DNA from: Anaspis maculata
Taxonomy: Eukaryota > Arthropoda > Insecta > Coleoptera > Scraptiidae
Direction: 5' to 3'
Assembly (NCBI GenBank): GCA_949128115.1
Contig: OX421965.1
Span: forward strand, 57,964,012-58,028,011
Length of the DNA: 64,000 nucleotides
In this document: piece after piece, positions 51,251-63,480 of the stretch
How positions within the stretch are numbered: position 1 is the first letter of the stretch
Layout of the letters: each line of letters starts with the position of its first letter
Translations under genes and position numbers: made by a program
The notes under the pieces: generated by a model
The model's database searches: none
The model's input: only the letters and a program-made list of their open reading frames with translations
Told to the model about the DNA's origin: nothing

Positions 51251-53794
51251 TTTCTGATGCGACTAAAAAAGTTGTTGACAGGAATCGGTTTCATTAAATT
51301 TTTTTCGTCAAGTAGAAACTCCTCCAAAAAGAAAATGTACGAAAATTTTTGATTTTGATTTTTAAAAATTCAAAAACAGGTTAGCATTGACAATACATAT
51401 TTCTTCAAGAAAATCATATGCCAAATTTGAACTTTCTAAACTGCTTGACAATTGAACTGCAACACCTAAAATTTAGGTGTGTTTTCAAATTGAGATAGCT
51501 TGAAAAATATTTGACGGATTCCAGAAATTCAGGCATGTGAGAAAAGATCATTCCTTTGACTATCGAGTGCTGGTATTGATGGTAAGTTTGATTGCACAAT
51601 TTGTCATATACAGGGTGCCAACGGAGAGCGTGCAGATATGGGCAATCTTTCACCTTGTGCAACTTTCGAAAAAAAAATCCGAGATTTTTTCTATCCTGTG
51701 CTTTTGAAAGGTTGAATCATTATGCCAAAACGGTTTTGTAATTTTGACCCTAACTTTTTTTTTCAAAAAATTGTGCTCAATTTTCTGAAATATGCACTTT
51801 CTGATTAAGAAAACGAAATAGAAACATTGTTTGTTTTCAAATGGCGTCCATATTGAATTTGCTCACGAAGATTTTTATTTGAGCCTCCACATCCCCTAGA
51901 AACTACCCCATTTGGGACACCGTCTCACAACAAGATATGCAATGCTTCATTTAAATGGCATAAGGTAATTACTCGTCAATAATTGGATTGTAATAAGGAT
52001 ACTGCGATGACCCCACACGTACAGCTCCCTAAAAACCACCCCTTGACTTCAAGGGACAGGGTTGGTATGATAAGACATGCAATATGTACATGAAAATTCC
52101 AAAAAACGTCTTTCTTAACTCTTCCACTGAAAAAGTGATGCTACACGATGTCCGTCTGCGTAGGTCATCCCAACAGTAGCTACCCTCTCGGAAAAAGAAC
52201 TACCCTTTAAATAACCAGTACTTCCGCAATACCTCATTTGTTGGAATTTTTTCAAAATCTGTCACAATAGTTTGCCGCTACGATGATTTCATTCACATAT
52301 CTACCCGAAACTACCCCTTCAACTACCCCTTCAATATCGTATAGCCTTGACCTTGATGCGTGTAAGGTCATCGCGAAATCATTTTGAACTTATTCAATCG
52401 CACCTTCTCTGAGCTTCCAAATGAGGTATTGCATACCTTTTACTAAAGGGACGATTTCTAGGGGTAGTTTCAGGAAAGTTTTGTACTATCATCGTAGAAA
52501 ACACCATCATTTCAATGAAACGGTTAGTAGGCAAAAGTTCTTTCAACTCGTAAATAATGCATCAAGTTAGAGGCTATGCGATGTTGAAGGGGTAGCTGAA
52601 TGGGTAGTTTCGGGTAGATATGTGAATGAAATCATCGTAGCGGCAAACTATTGTGACAGATTTTAAAAAAATCCTAACAAATGAGGTATTGCGGAAGTAC
52701 TGGTTTTTCAAAGGGTAGTTCTTTTTTCGAGAGGGTAGCTACTGTTGGGATGACCTACGTAAAAGGTCATCGTGTAACATCACTTTTTTAGTGGAACAGT
52801 TGAAAAAAACGTTTTTTGGAATTTTCATGTATTGCATGTCTTATCATACCAGCCCTGTCCCTTGAAGTCAAGGGGTGGTTTTTAGGAAGCTGTACGTGTG
52901 GGGTCATCGTAGTATACTTACTTCAATCCAATTATTGATGAGTACTTTTCTTTGGCCTTTTAAATGAAGCATTGCATATCTTGTTGTGAGACGGTGTCCC
53001 AAAAGGGGTAGTTTCTAAGGGATGTGGAGGCTCAAATAAAAATCGTCGTAAGTAAATTCAATATGGACGCCGTTTGAAAACAAACAATGTCTCTATTTCT
53101 TTTTCTTAATCAGAAAGTGCATATTTCAGAAAATTGAGCACAATTTTTTGAAAAAAAAAGTTAGGGTCAAAATTACAAAACCGTTTCGGCATAATGATTC
53201 AACCTTTCAAAAGCACGCGATAGAAAAAATCTCGGATTTTTTTTTCGAAAGTTGCACAAGGTGAAAGATTGCCCATATCTGCACGCTCTCCGTTGGCACC
53301 CTGTATATGACAAATTGTGCAATCAAACTTACCATCAATACCAGCACTCGATAGTCAAAGAAATGATCTTTCCTCACATGCCTGGATTTCTAGAATCCGT
53401 CAGATATTTTTTGAGCTATCTCAATTTGAAAACGCACCTAATTTTTAGGTGTTGCAGTTCAATTGTCAAGCAGTTTATTTTCAAAAAAAGGTGCCAAAAA
53501 TGATTTCTCGTAGACATGAAAAAGTTAATTAGTAGAAACCATTTTTGGTACCTTTTTTTTTGAAAATAAAAAGTTCAAATTTGGCATGTGACTTCCTTGA
53601 AGAAAGGTGCATTGTCGATGCTATCTGGTTTTTGAATTTTCAAAAATCAAAATCAAAAACTTGCAAAAATTTTTAGGAATTTTCAAAATTTGATAGCAAT
53701 GCCCGTACATTTTCTTTTTGAAAGTGTTAATGCTTGACGAAAAAAATTAAATGAAATCTATTCCCGTCAACATCTTTTTTAGTCGCATCAGAAA
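51251..53794. mobile_element. 2.5-kb near-palindrome, unrelated to the other fold-backs
   Basis: Arms 51251-52359 and 52559-53794 are inverted copies with a ~200-bp spacer. Outermost TTTCTGATGCGACTAAAAAA pairs with TTTTTTAGTCGCATCAGAAA; innermost ATAGCCTTGACCTTGATGC pairs with GCATCAAGTTAGAGGCTAT. TATACAGGGTGCCAACGGAG (51607) and its complement (to 53307) lie within the arms rather than at their ends. The right arm carries an extra ~100 bp (53473-53568) that is itself a small palindrome. Identical ~80-codon frames in each arm are mirror artefacts. Confidence 0.85.
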
Positions 53795-55680
53795 CTCCTT
53801 AAGCAAATATTGTGAATAGAAAATCTGACAGATAATAGAATGTTATTATTCTAATGCTTCATGGGGAAACCCTTATTCTAGATATTAAAAGCCGTATAAG
53901 CTTATAATAACACTTTTTTTCGTTTTTCGTTTTTCGATTTTTCACATAAGTATGTATTTGTGACTATGCAAATGATTCATGAATTTCTCACGATTCTGCC
54001 CCTGGAGATTCAAATTACAGTTTTCCAAAATTCGACCTAAGATGACCATTCTTTTGAAAAATACTTGAAGTTTGAAGTACGCAGCAAAAGTCGCGTCACC
54101 CTCTAAATTTTCATTGATTTTTAAAGCTAGTTATCCTTGGATTCCCTTGGGAGATTTTGGATTTTTTTGAAGTGATGGATGACACAACAGCACAAGGTGA
54201 TGTAGCATTTAGCTGCCAGACCTTGTTTTCGCGAAATACGAGAAATATCAGATGAAGTTTCTACAGGGTGCATGACACACCAAAACAGTGCAACGTTGCT
54301 GAAGCCCCTGCCCTGTCCTCTCATGAAAAAAAATCTCCATTCTAAAAACAAACTTACGGGTGATTCTCAACTTTCCTTTTTCGTAGCAGAAAAATCCAGC
54401 GAAATCGTATTTTGTAATTTTCATAGAAAACCCCATTGCCGTCCCAAATGGCGGGCCATTGCCGGATTCAAACAAATATAACTAGCGATGTATTAAAACT
54501 TGTCTTGCACATGGAACTATGGTAAAAGCCACCGCTAAGTACATTATACACCTCACTGTTTCATCTAGTTTCAGATTTGAAATTTAATGTCTGAGCTTTG
54601 AGCTAGTGAGATTGCGTTCGGAATTGCGTCGGTTTACCATAACAACGGCGCAAAACAACCTGTTTCAGTCAATCAGGTTGATGCTGGTATTTGGCAATTT
54701 GTATCGCCACAACTTTGCGCCACTTAAGTTGGAATTGAGTCAAAAAAAAATAGAATATAGTTATTGTAATGTCTTTTACTACGGCAAAAAGACAAAAAAA
54801 AAACATTCGGTTGCAGTTGATTTTTGAACTTGTCTCAGTCGAGTGATATTCAATTCGAGATAAAATTGGTGCTCCGGCTGAAGTGAGTGTGTGCGATACG
54901 CCCGTCAAAATTTTGTGGGAAACTCTCGTATGCAAACAATGCGTGTGCCAGATGCAATGCTGTGCAACTCACGCACTACAAACACCCCACGTAACTGGCT
55001 TATCCCTATCCCTGGATGGATGTTATTATGCGTTATTCTTCGCGACTAACCAACTGGAAGCACAACACCTCGTCACTGTACGTCACCAACAGGCGGTCGT
55101 TCGACTCTCGCGCGGGGAGCTGGCCAGCTAGCACGAAGATTTTCTTGTCTTCGATTATACTACTACCGCAACAGCATCCCCGCCGAGTGCCGGTGGATAA
55201 TAATAAACCGTTAAAAGCCCGCAAATTTATTCAAAGCTCGCGGTCCGCGGGCCAATTAAGCTCCGCCGCGAGACCCACGTAACATAAAATTTCGCAAATA
55301 AATATTTATATCCTCGCCTGCCGGTATTAGGAACTTTTCCATGCTAAAGCACAGTGCTGGATGGTGGTAGTGGTGGTGGGTGCCTGGGCGTTCTAATTAA
55401 AATTTGAATAATTCGACCATTCGGCTGAACCATGGCGTGTGCCATATTGCTAATCAAGCCTTGGCTCGTTCGCTCACAGCTTCGATTCGTACAAACACGT
55501 TCTAAATTTTAAATCGCGTAAATATTTGAACGCCTAGCCTACTGCGCGCGAGCTTTGCCCGAACGTCTCAAGTTTTGTGTTTCTTTTCTAACTGCTTTGG
55601 CATCCAAGAGTGGGACAATATTTATTTTGAAATGATTCTTGTGCGTTTCGATTTTCTCAAAGTCGCCGTTTCGTTTCCAG
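53795..55680. other. noncoding; GC-rich unique sequence at 54,880-55,560 before toy exon C
   Basis: No gene. The last 800 bp before the exon mix CpG-rich blocks (GCTCGCGGTCCGCGGGCC) with AT-rich homeodomain-type cores and show no repeat partner in the window. Confidence 0.35.
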
Positions 55681-55903
55681 GTATCATCCATAAACAGAGT
55701 GCTCAGGAACTTGGCGTCTCAGAAGGAGCAACAAGCTTCGGCCCAAAATGAATCAGTGTATGACAAATTGAGGATGTTTAACGGACAACCTCCCGGCTGG
55801 GCGGCCTGGTATTCCGGGACTCCTGCCGCGCCGCATCTTGGACTTCCTCCAGCGCCTGCTGCGCTCACTAGTCAAATATCCAGGGACGAGCTGCAAAAAA
55901 GAG
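55681..55903 (+). CDS. toy: twin of eyeless (Pax6) coding exon C: end of the paired domain and linker
   Basis: The exon follows a good acceptor (CGTTTCGTTTCCAG). It begins [18 protein letters not shown], which continues exon B's NDNIPS exactly as in Pax6. After the paired domain come [13 protein letters not shown] and a Trp/Pro/Ala-rich linker ([10 protein letters not shown], then [10 protein letters not shown]) ending RDELQKR. Drosophila Toy has closely similar [13 protein letters not shown] and DDVQKRE segments, whereas Ey has a long unrelated insertion here, so this is toy rather than ey. The donor is AGAG|GTAAGA at 55904, phase 1, so the next codon (Glu expected) is split. The homeobox-encoding exon is not found in the remaining 8.1 kb, so the gene is partial in this window. 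Confidence 0.95.
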
Positions 55904-56932
55904 GTAAGAGAATACACATCGTCGTACACTAGGGGCACTCTTCCAGCCCTTTGTTTATTTAGCAACTGTATTTCGGAATCAGACGTTTAATTATTGATTT
56001 AAATACAAACAGTGCGTACACAGCCATTACTGACTAGTCCTTCTGTATTTTTTATTTGAGTATTCACCATGCTCTTTACTGATGTCCATAAATACATACC
56101 ACTATTATGAAAGTCACCATTTTCACCATGTAGGGAAATGGATCTCGGTATTCAAAATAGCGGCTGTCGTGATGTGCCAATAACGTTTTGGGTTCCTTTT
56201 TCCTTTGTACACAAGTGTCAATCTTATACAACCAAGGAAGATCCCCAATTTGGAACTTGTGGTGTATTGTTGGTTGCTTATACCCGTGCAAAATTCAAAA
56301 TGATTGCTGAAAACTATTAAATTGTCTGAGGATAGGAGGCTGATTTCAAGACGGTCAATGGGGTGTTATATTGAAAAAAATTCAGTGATTTTTATTGAGT
56401 ATTCCGATTGTTTCTGATCTAATTAACCATTGCATGTAATATGCACGTTAATTTCTCCTCTAATTTTGTAGAAAAAAATTATTTCCTATAAATTCATGAC
56501 GTCACTCGGTGAACCTCGCGCGCAAACCTATCGTGACCCACTTTGCCGACCTTTTAGCGTCTTCAAATCTGAATCACGTTTTGTCAATTTTGACGTGCAA
56601 TTCAAAACTTCAAATCACATGACATTTGTTGTCTGGATTAGAAACGACTGCACTAGCGAGAACAATTTTGAAAAAAACGTCCTTTGAGTGGCTTTGAGGA
56701 AGGCAACCATGACGGCCACCAAGCTAGGTTAGCGCCGCAGATCAGTGAGAGAGCTTCTGGTAGCATTCCTGAATTTTTCTGTGGGCATCCCAGCAGGGTT
56801 TGTGTCTTGATAAATCGGTTTTCTTGGATCAAATCACGTTGATATTGGCCTAAGGGAACTAGGGAACTTTATCCGGTGTAAATAAATAATACATAGGTAG
56901 GTAGTTATATCTTTCAATACATTACTCACTTT

Positions 56933-58597
56933 AGTAGGTACAGGAAAAATAGTAAAAAAATCAGCAAAACCTCGGAATAAATATGGACGTCCTGAAAATT
57001 TGATATTCTGTTCAGAATTGGAGTCTCTACTACATATCCAAAATCGCCAAAAATTGCACCTGGGGGTTTTGAGCTATTGGAGGGGGGGGGGTAAAAAATT
57101 GCAACTTTAAATGGAGGGGATGAAACCTGTCAATCCACTGGATGCAAATACATCGTAATTCGACGAATTATATCCCGTTTACATTATTTCGGTGCAAAAA
57201 GTGTTGATCATTGTTGGAGGGGGCTCGTGGGGATGCGAAGCTCGGCTAGGGGGTTCTTTTTTCTTCCAGCGCCATATTGAACCGATCACGATAAGTTTGG
57301 CATCTTTTTCGACTAAATTCAATCTCCTAAAATCGAATCCGTTGTGTAAATTTGAATGAAAACAAGTTTGAACAAGTTAACTTGAGAAAACTTGTTTTTT
57401 CTTTGACAATTTTGACGAATTTTTTTTCTACTGTAAAGGTGTTCTGGTTCATCTTTGGAAAATTTTCAGATGCCATTAAATTGAAGTGTATTCTTCAGGA
57501 AAATCGTCCACTCGATGTATGATTTTGTTTCTCGAGTTAAAAAAATCGATTTGAACATGAGCCGGCGCGGCGCGTCGTCTACTACTGACCAGAACACTAC
57601 AGCATGCACCTTTAAATGGAAATAGCTAAAATTATTGAAAAAATATCAACTGATCTTTGAGAATTCGAGGATCTGTGCAAAATTGAATTCCCTATAACAT
57701 AAACAAAATCGCCATGAATCGCACTGCAGGGTTTTGAGTTATTTGAGGGGAGAGGCAACAGTTCATAGAGTATGAATCTTTCCAAAATGTTATCTTCCTT
57801 TTCGAATAACTTAAAATCCTGCGATGCGATTCATGGCGATTTTGTTTATGCTATAGGGAATTCATTTTTGCACAAAACCTCGAATTTTCAAACATTTGTT
57901 ATCATTTTTTCAATAGTTTCAGCTACTTTCATTTAAAGGTGCATGTTGTAGTGTTCTGGTCAGTAGTAAATGACGCACCGCGCCGGCTCAGGTTTAAATC
58001 GATTTTTCAAACTCGAGAAACAAAATCATACATCGAGTGGATGATTTTCCTGAAGAATACACTTCAATTTAATGGCCTCTGAGAATTTTTCAAAGACGAA
58101 CACCTTTAACAAATAAAAAAAAATTCGTCAAAATTGTCAAAAAAAAACAAGTTTTCTTGAGTTAACTTGTTCAAACTTGTTTTTATCCAAATTTACACAA
58201 CGGATTCAAGTTCAGGAGATTGAATTTAGTCGGAAAAGACACCAAACTTGTCGCGATCGGTTCTACATGGCCAAAAAAACAAAATGGACCACCTAGCAGA
58301 GCTTCGCCCCCCCCACGACCCCCCTTCAACAATGATCGACACTTCTTGTGCCAAAATGGTATAAACGGGATATTATGCGTCGAATTATAACGTATTTGCT
58401 CCCAACGGATTGATGAGTTTCATCCCCTCCATTTTAAGTTGCAATTTTTTACCCCTCCTCCAATAACTCAAAACCCCCGAGTGCGATTTTTGGCGATTTT
58501 GGATATGTTGTAGAGCACTCAATTCTGAACAGAATATCAAATTTTCAGGACGTCCATATTTTTTCCGAGGTTGAAATCTATCTTTCTTGTACTACTT
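56933..58597. mobile_element. large fold-back element, copy 2
   Basis: It is the same family as 33885-35795. The arms (about 56933-57746 and 57801-58597) pair over GGACGTCCTGAAAATTTGAT against TCAAATTTTCAGGACGTCC, and over GCCATGAATCGCACTGCAGG against CCTGCGATGCGATTCATGGC near the centre. The spacer is ~55 bp. The outer ~200 bp of copy 1 is missing. No protein is encoded. It lies in the toy intron after exon C. Confidence 0.85.
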
Positions 58598-61500
58598 ATT
58601 TTCAGAACAGCGAAGTCGGCCAGGCCGCTGCAAAACGGCCCTTAGCGGTAAACTCTCGGGTGAAATGAATTTGTTTTTGATTTATGCAAACACTTCAGTC
58701 CTTCTAACTCCACCTCCTGCTCCAGGGGTACACGATAGGGGGGTATTGGGAATATTCGAATGCTTTCAAGTAATTTAAACGTGATTGTAATCAGAAATTT
58801 GCACTCACATTCCAACACAAAACACTCCAAAATTGACACAGAAGTTCCCTTATTTTCGCAAATTTTATTTTTATCATCACCATGTGTGACGGGCTAACTC
58901 TAGCCCCAGCGTGGCTGGTGTTGCTAAATGCCGCTGATGCTTGCTTGCGGTAACACTTTATTTTTTTCTTGGGATCAGCTGTTTGTCAGGTTGACAGGCT
59001 GACACGCTGGGATATTCGGAGTTCACCGCGTTTCTAATTCCGTACGATATCTAGCGAGAAACTGTACCGCGTCATTTGGCGCCATCTGTTACGCACTCTG
59101 GTACCAGTAAGCGCGTGACGTCACGCGATTTTTTTTTTGGGGCCTAAATGAACGCAAAAAAGCTAAATAAAAAAACAAGTGAGCTTTACGAAGCCTCTAG
59201 TATTTGAATTCATTTTTTCCCAAAATCCGTGGAACACACCATTCTGTCGCTTCTGTTTCAGCTTTCTACCCTGCCAAAACAGTAGACTTCACACTTACAG
59301 TTCTTTTTTTTTTGATCATTTCATGGGAAAATTGAAAGAAGTTGTTTTTTTTCTTTGACACAAGCAAAAAGGCCAGAGGTTGCGGTTGCGTTCGAATATG
59401 CCAAATTGAAACGGTCCACGCCCTACACCCCCGCAAATTTGTATGCTAATTTCAACTAAAACCGGCACTAATGACAACATGTAATATCCTGCCGCGAATC
59501 TGAAATATTAATGAGTTTTCCATTTGTATTTTATAATTTGTACCCTGCAAACTCGATTCAGTTGAAAACCAGTGTAAACAGCAGAAAACGCGTGCCATTC
59601 GATGATGATGATGATAATGATGTCGATGAGTGTATTTGCATGTCTACATAATTTATGAATGAACCAGAAAGGTTTTTGATTAATTCAATTCGGTTTATTT
59701 TAATTGGGAGGACACTGTCAGAGACTCGTGTGCATTTCCGAATGCCACACGTATGCTGCCCAGTTTTATACATAATGAAAACCCGAATTGAACAAACATT
59801 TGAAATTACTATTTGTATTTTGTAAATACGCATATAACATAACAAACGCCAGCTGAAATTTAATTATATGCTACCATTCTGCCTAAGTAATGAAAAAGGA
59901 GGTCTTTGCAAAAATGTAATTATTTCCAGTTTTGTGCTTTTACATCCAGTTCCACCACCGAATTTATTCATTGTTAGCTAATTGAGACATTTTCTCTGAT
60001 GGATTTTAGGTCAGTGCTGGTTGAATGATCGCGGAAAATGCATACAAGCTGTTAGTTGTGGTCTAAACATTTTTCCATAATCTTTCGTGGAACTTGTGTT
60101 TTCGGTGGTCACTAAGCCAATATTCACCAGAGAAAATATCTCAATTAGTTAACAATGATTAAAATCGCTGGTGGAACTGACTATTAGAAAACTCCCACCT
60201 TGTTTATTGTAACTGTGCTTTAGTGTAATTTGTTCTTTGATTTAATTCAATTTGTGGAATAGTGATTTGCGAATTCGTTCTCAGTTCAAGTCAAATAAAC
60301 TCATCAACAGATGAAGTGGTCCAACCCAAAACTTCGTCTCACTTTCAGTGGGTGTATCTCGCCATGGCAACTATGGAACTTGTGATGCAAGAGATGGTTA
60401 CTGATGCATTACTTGAGTCACCCTGTGTTAGTAAATGTGAATTGTATCGCCGTCACCTACCCCGTTACGGCCGACCTGAAAGAGGTCTAGGCGATAACCA
60501 GGAGGTAGCACCATTAAGGATCGGCGAGGTCAAATCCCATAATGTGACGGTTTGTTAAACGGCATAAAAAAACTCAAATTCCACGAAAAATTACGTCACT
60601 TCCTCAAAAATCAAAATATCAATAAAAATCAAAAACCGTTTAGAGATATTGATAACGGTTTCCGAAAAATGACTATGGAAAAAATCTGTCATTTGTCATA
60701 ATCAATTTATCAAGTCTCCACTTTATGAGCATCAAGTTTAAGATTGTTTAGTGATTGCTAAGTTAACTCTTGATGGCTCAATATGCGCAAAGTTGGCACA
60801 GCATAACCTGTCAAAATTTGTGAGATTTTTTCGGCACTCGTTTCTCTAATTGAACTTTCCAATTTTATGATATAGAAAACACGTTGGTTTTTCAGGGTAA
60901 TTTTTGACGTTTTGACGGTCATGACGTTTTGTTCTGAGAATGTGGTGATATTTTGCTGGAGACGTATAGCAGCAGCAATTTTAAAATCACTTATTTATCA
61001 TGTGGGGAAAGTCACTGTAGCCTCCGAAACCATTTCCAACGGACAAAGCATTTTTTATGTGTGAAATTTGATTTTAATATACGTAGGCTTAGCCACCACC
61101 GCATGTGGCGTGCTCTTAGGGACCACTGTTACAGAACTGACAGGTTGTCGTCTAGTTGTCACTCAAAAGGTGAAAACACTTGAACTTGGTTTTTCACCGC
61201 ATAAAACACAGTGAAGTGAAACCAGAAACGCAGTAACAGTAACACCTACAAAATGGGTTATTTATGGTCCTTTTTTCTTTTTTGGGTAGTGTTGTTATCG
61301 GTCAGAAACGAAACGTCGTGTGTCAATACTATGACCTCGATAAACCAACGTTGACGTCATGACGTCATGGGATAGAAAAAGACAACAAAAATGTGGAAAC
61401 CCTAATTGCGACGTCCTCCCCATTCCATTTTTGTGATTTCGTCGTTGTACGAGTATTTTGGTCTTACTGATAAAGAAAGCTCAATATTTTGCATTTTTCT

Positions 61501-62739
61501 ATTCTGAACAAAGGAATCGATATGGAAGCCTTGTTCATCGCCTCACCGAAATATGACCTGCCACTTTTTGATCACCGCTTGGCATTTTCCTGCCGTCACT
61601 ATGTGACGTCTTTTCTACGTTGTTCCACGACGTTTTCGCAACGTGTTCTACCGAAATTTCGATGTGATTTCGACGACGATACTTTTTATTCGGGAAATCT
61701 TTTGTATAACTTTTGTTACCAATTTTCGACGTGTATACAACGTCACTTGCTACCTGAGTTGAGAGAGCTGAAGACAAGTGTATTGCGAATTTCTGGCTGC
61801 TGTGTTAATAGAGAGATATGCTGCAGACCTTTTTGTCCTTCTCTCTACCCTGATGCTGGCTGCGGTGTTTATTGATGTGCGATCTAAGCCGGTGCGGAGA
61901 TGGAGGAAGGGAAGATAAAATAATTTAGTTTTCAGGGGGCGGTCGTTTCAAAATGAACATAACTTCCGTGCGAGTGAACTTTTGCTGCCCAATCTAAACC
62001 GGTAATTGTGTTAGCGGTAAATTTCATCGTAACACTCGACAACGTAGCGGCATCAGGGCCGACTCCATTAACGCTGAAAAATACAGCAGCAGGCTGGAGC
62101 TGGGAATATTTTTCAGCTGCGGAGCGCCCCATCAGCTTTCAGCATCAGCCGCCTACGCGCTACTCGTTCGCCGTGTACGGCCACCCTCCCGCAGGATAAA
62201 AAAAATCCCGTGCTTCGGGGTAAAAACGAGATTAGCAATAAAAGTGTAGGTACGAATTTTTTCGCAGAACTCCGAGCGGACGCCTCCCATCTGACCGGCA
62301 TACACACACGCGCTCACACACATACATCGGCCGGGCCGAAAAATTAATCCGAGTGGAAAATAATTCTGGACGTGAAACCCGATTAAAACGAGATGAGCAT
62401 GGAGGCTGCCAAAGACGTATCGGATTTTGTACAATTTAGGAATGTTCGAGAGATATTTTAAAGATTGAGGTCTGATCAGTTGAACTTGATCAGAGGTAAC
62501 TAATCATCTGTAACCAGTAAGATAATGGAAAGGTTACAGTGGATGAGTGACGTGAAAATTACCACCAGAATCGCATTGCTTGCGTTCGGCTGAGTAAAAA
62601 AACGATACCCTACTCAATTAAACCAAAAAACACTTTTTTTAGAAAGGTGAGGAGGGTACCGTTCTTGCTTATACGAACCGAGCAATGCTAGTCGATTTTT
62701 GTATCAAGGGAAAGGGGGAAGGGGCATCTAGATCATAAA
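58598..62739. other. noncoding; unique patches near 59,400-59,900 and 62,000-62,440
   Basis: No gene. 59,400-59,900 is AT-rich with ATTAAT- and CTAATT-type cores and no repeat partner. 62,000-62,440 is GC-richer with CA/CACA tracts. A 128-codon frame at 61,489 lacks family features. Confidence 0.4.
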
Positions 62740-63060
62740 TTGGCGAATTTCCATTTTTAGCCTCTTCGCTTCCACCTGCCTCACCCCAACTTCGAAATTG
62801 CAATGACAACACGTACTTTTGCGATACATCTAAAAAAAAATCTCTTTTCGGAAGGAAAATTTTTAAATTTTCACCTCACCTACCTTTTCCCTAAAATTCT
62901 CTTGAGTGCCATATTATCAATTATTTCAGACCTCTCAGCTCTCTTCAGTGTAATCAGCGTCATCCTAGACAGCATCGAGGCAGAGAATTTTCGGTGGGGA
63001 ACTTGCTACCTAAATTCACCCCTTTGCTGTCCCCTCCCATGCAAACTTCAAAATTTAATA
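62740..63060. repeat. dispersed repeat, copy 2
   Basis: It matches 6885-7260 in direct orientation: CAGTGTAATCAGCGTCATCC, then ACAGCATCGAGG, AATTTTCGGTGG and AATTCACCCCTTTGCTGTCC. The edges are approximate. Confidence 0.65.
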
Positions 63061-63338
63061 AGTTACCACTATCTTTATGATACATCGAATTAAAAAAAAT
63101 GATTTTTTTTTCTGGAAACAATATTTCAAAAATGTTCAACTCGAGGTTCAACTCTTTCCCCATTAAACTGGCCATTCGGATAATCTTAGAACAAAAAGGT
63201 GGACTTTGAAAATTTTCAAAATATTTTTCTCAAGAAGAGAATTGAGTTCCCTTCAATTTGATGTATCACAAAGGCGAAACTGTCCTCTTGAATTCTGAAG
63301 CTGGGTAGGGGGGGGGAGCGAAGGGGTGAATGTGAATG

Positions 63339-63480
63339 TAATAATAATAATAATATTATAATATAGGCCTTTATTTGTGGCGGAGTTCAGCTTGGAGTCT
63401 GAGCTCCAGCTGTTCTTACACACAACCACCATCAGATGTGGGTGGCACTTTTTTCACATCTTGAACTGAACACTCGGAGA
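63339..63480 (-). repeat. probable LINE 3' end, (TTA)n tail, minus strand
   Basis: (TAA)n at 63339-63356 is followed by TATAATATAGGCCTTTATTT and GTGGCGGAGTTCAGC. On the minus strand this reads as a G/C-rich 3' UTR, AAATAAAGGCC and a TTA-repeat tail, as in insect non-LTR elements. No RT is present. Confidence 0.5.

Larger units (their letters stand above)
28078..55680 (+). other. toy: toy intron between exons B and C (27,603 bp)
   Basis: It runs from GTAAGT at 28078 to TTTCCAG ending 55680, and the join is phase 0 and gives PSVSSINR. It contains a Tc1-like pseudogene, a LINE fragment, several inverted-repeat elements and two large fold-backs, each listed separately. The stretches between them show no supported coding sequence. 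No alternative toy exon was recognised inside it. Confidence 0.93.

Noticed and set aside
51414..53503. Two nearly identical ~80-codon frames (minus at 51414-51662, plus at 53252-53503)
   Set aside because: They are mirror images created by the inverted arms of the palindrome and begin in the same repeated sequence; no gene is indicated.
56138..56687. Possible downstream toy exon soon after exon C
   Set aside because: No frame gives homeodomain or linker sequence, and no acceptor continues the split Glu codon convincingly.
61489..61875. 128-codon plus-strand frame, Cys-rich at its end
   Set aside because: The Cys spacing does not fit a zinc finger or other family I know, and an antisense frame overlaps.
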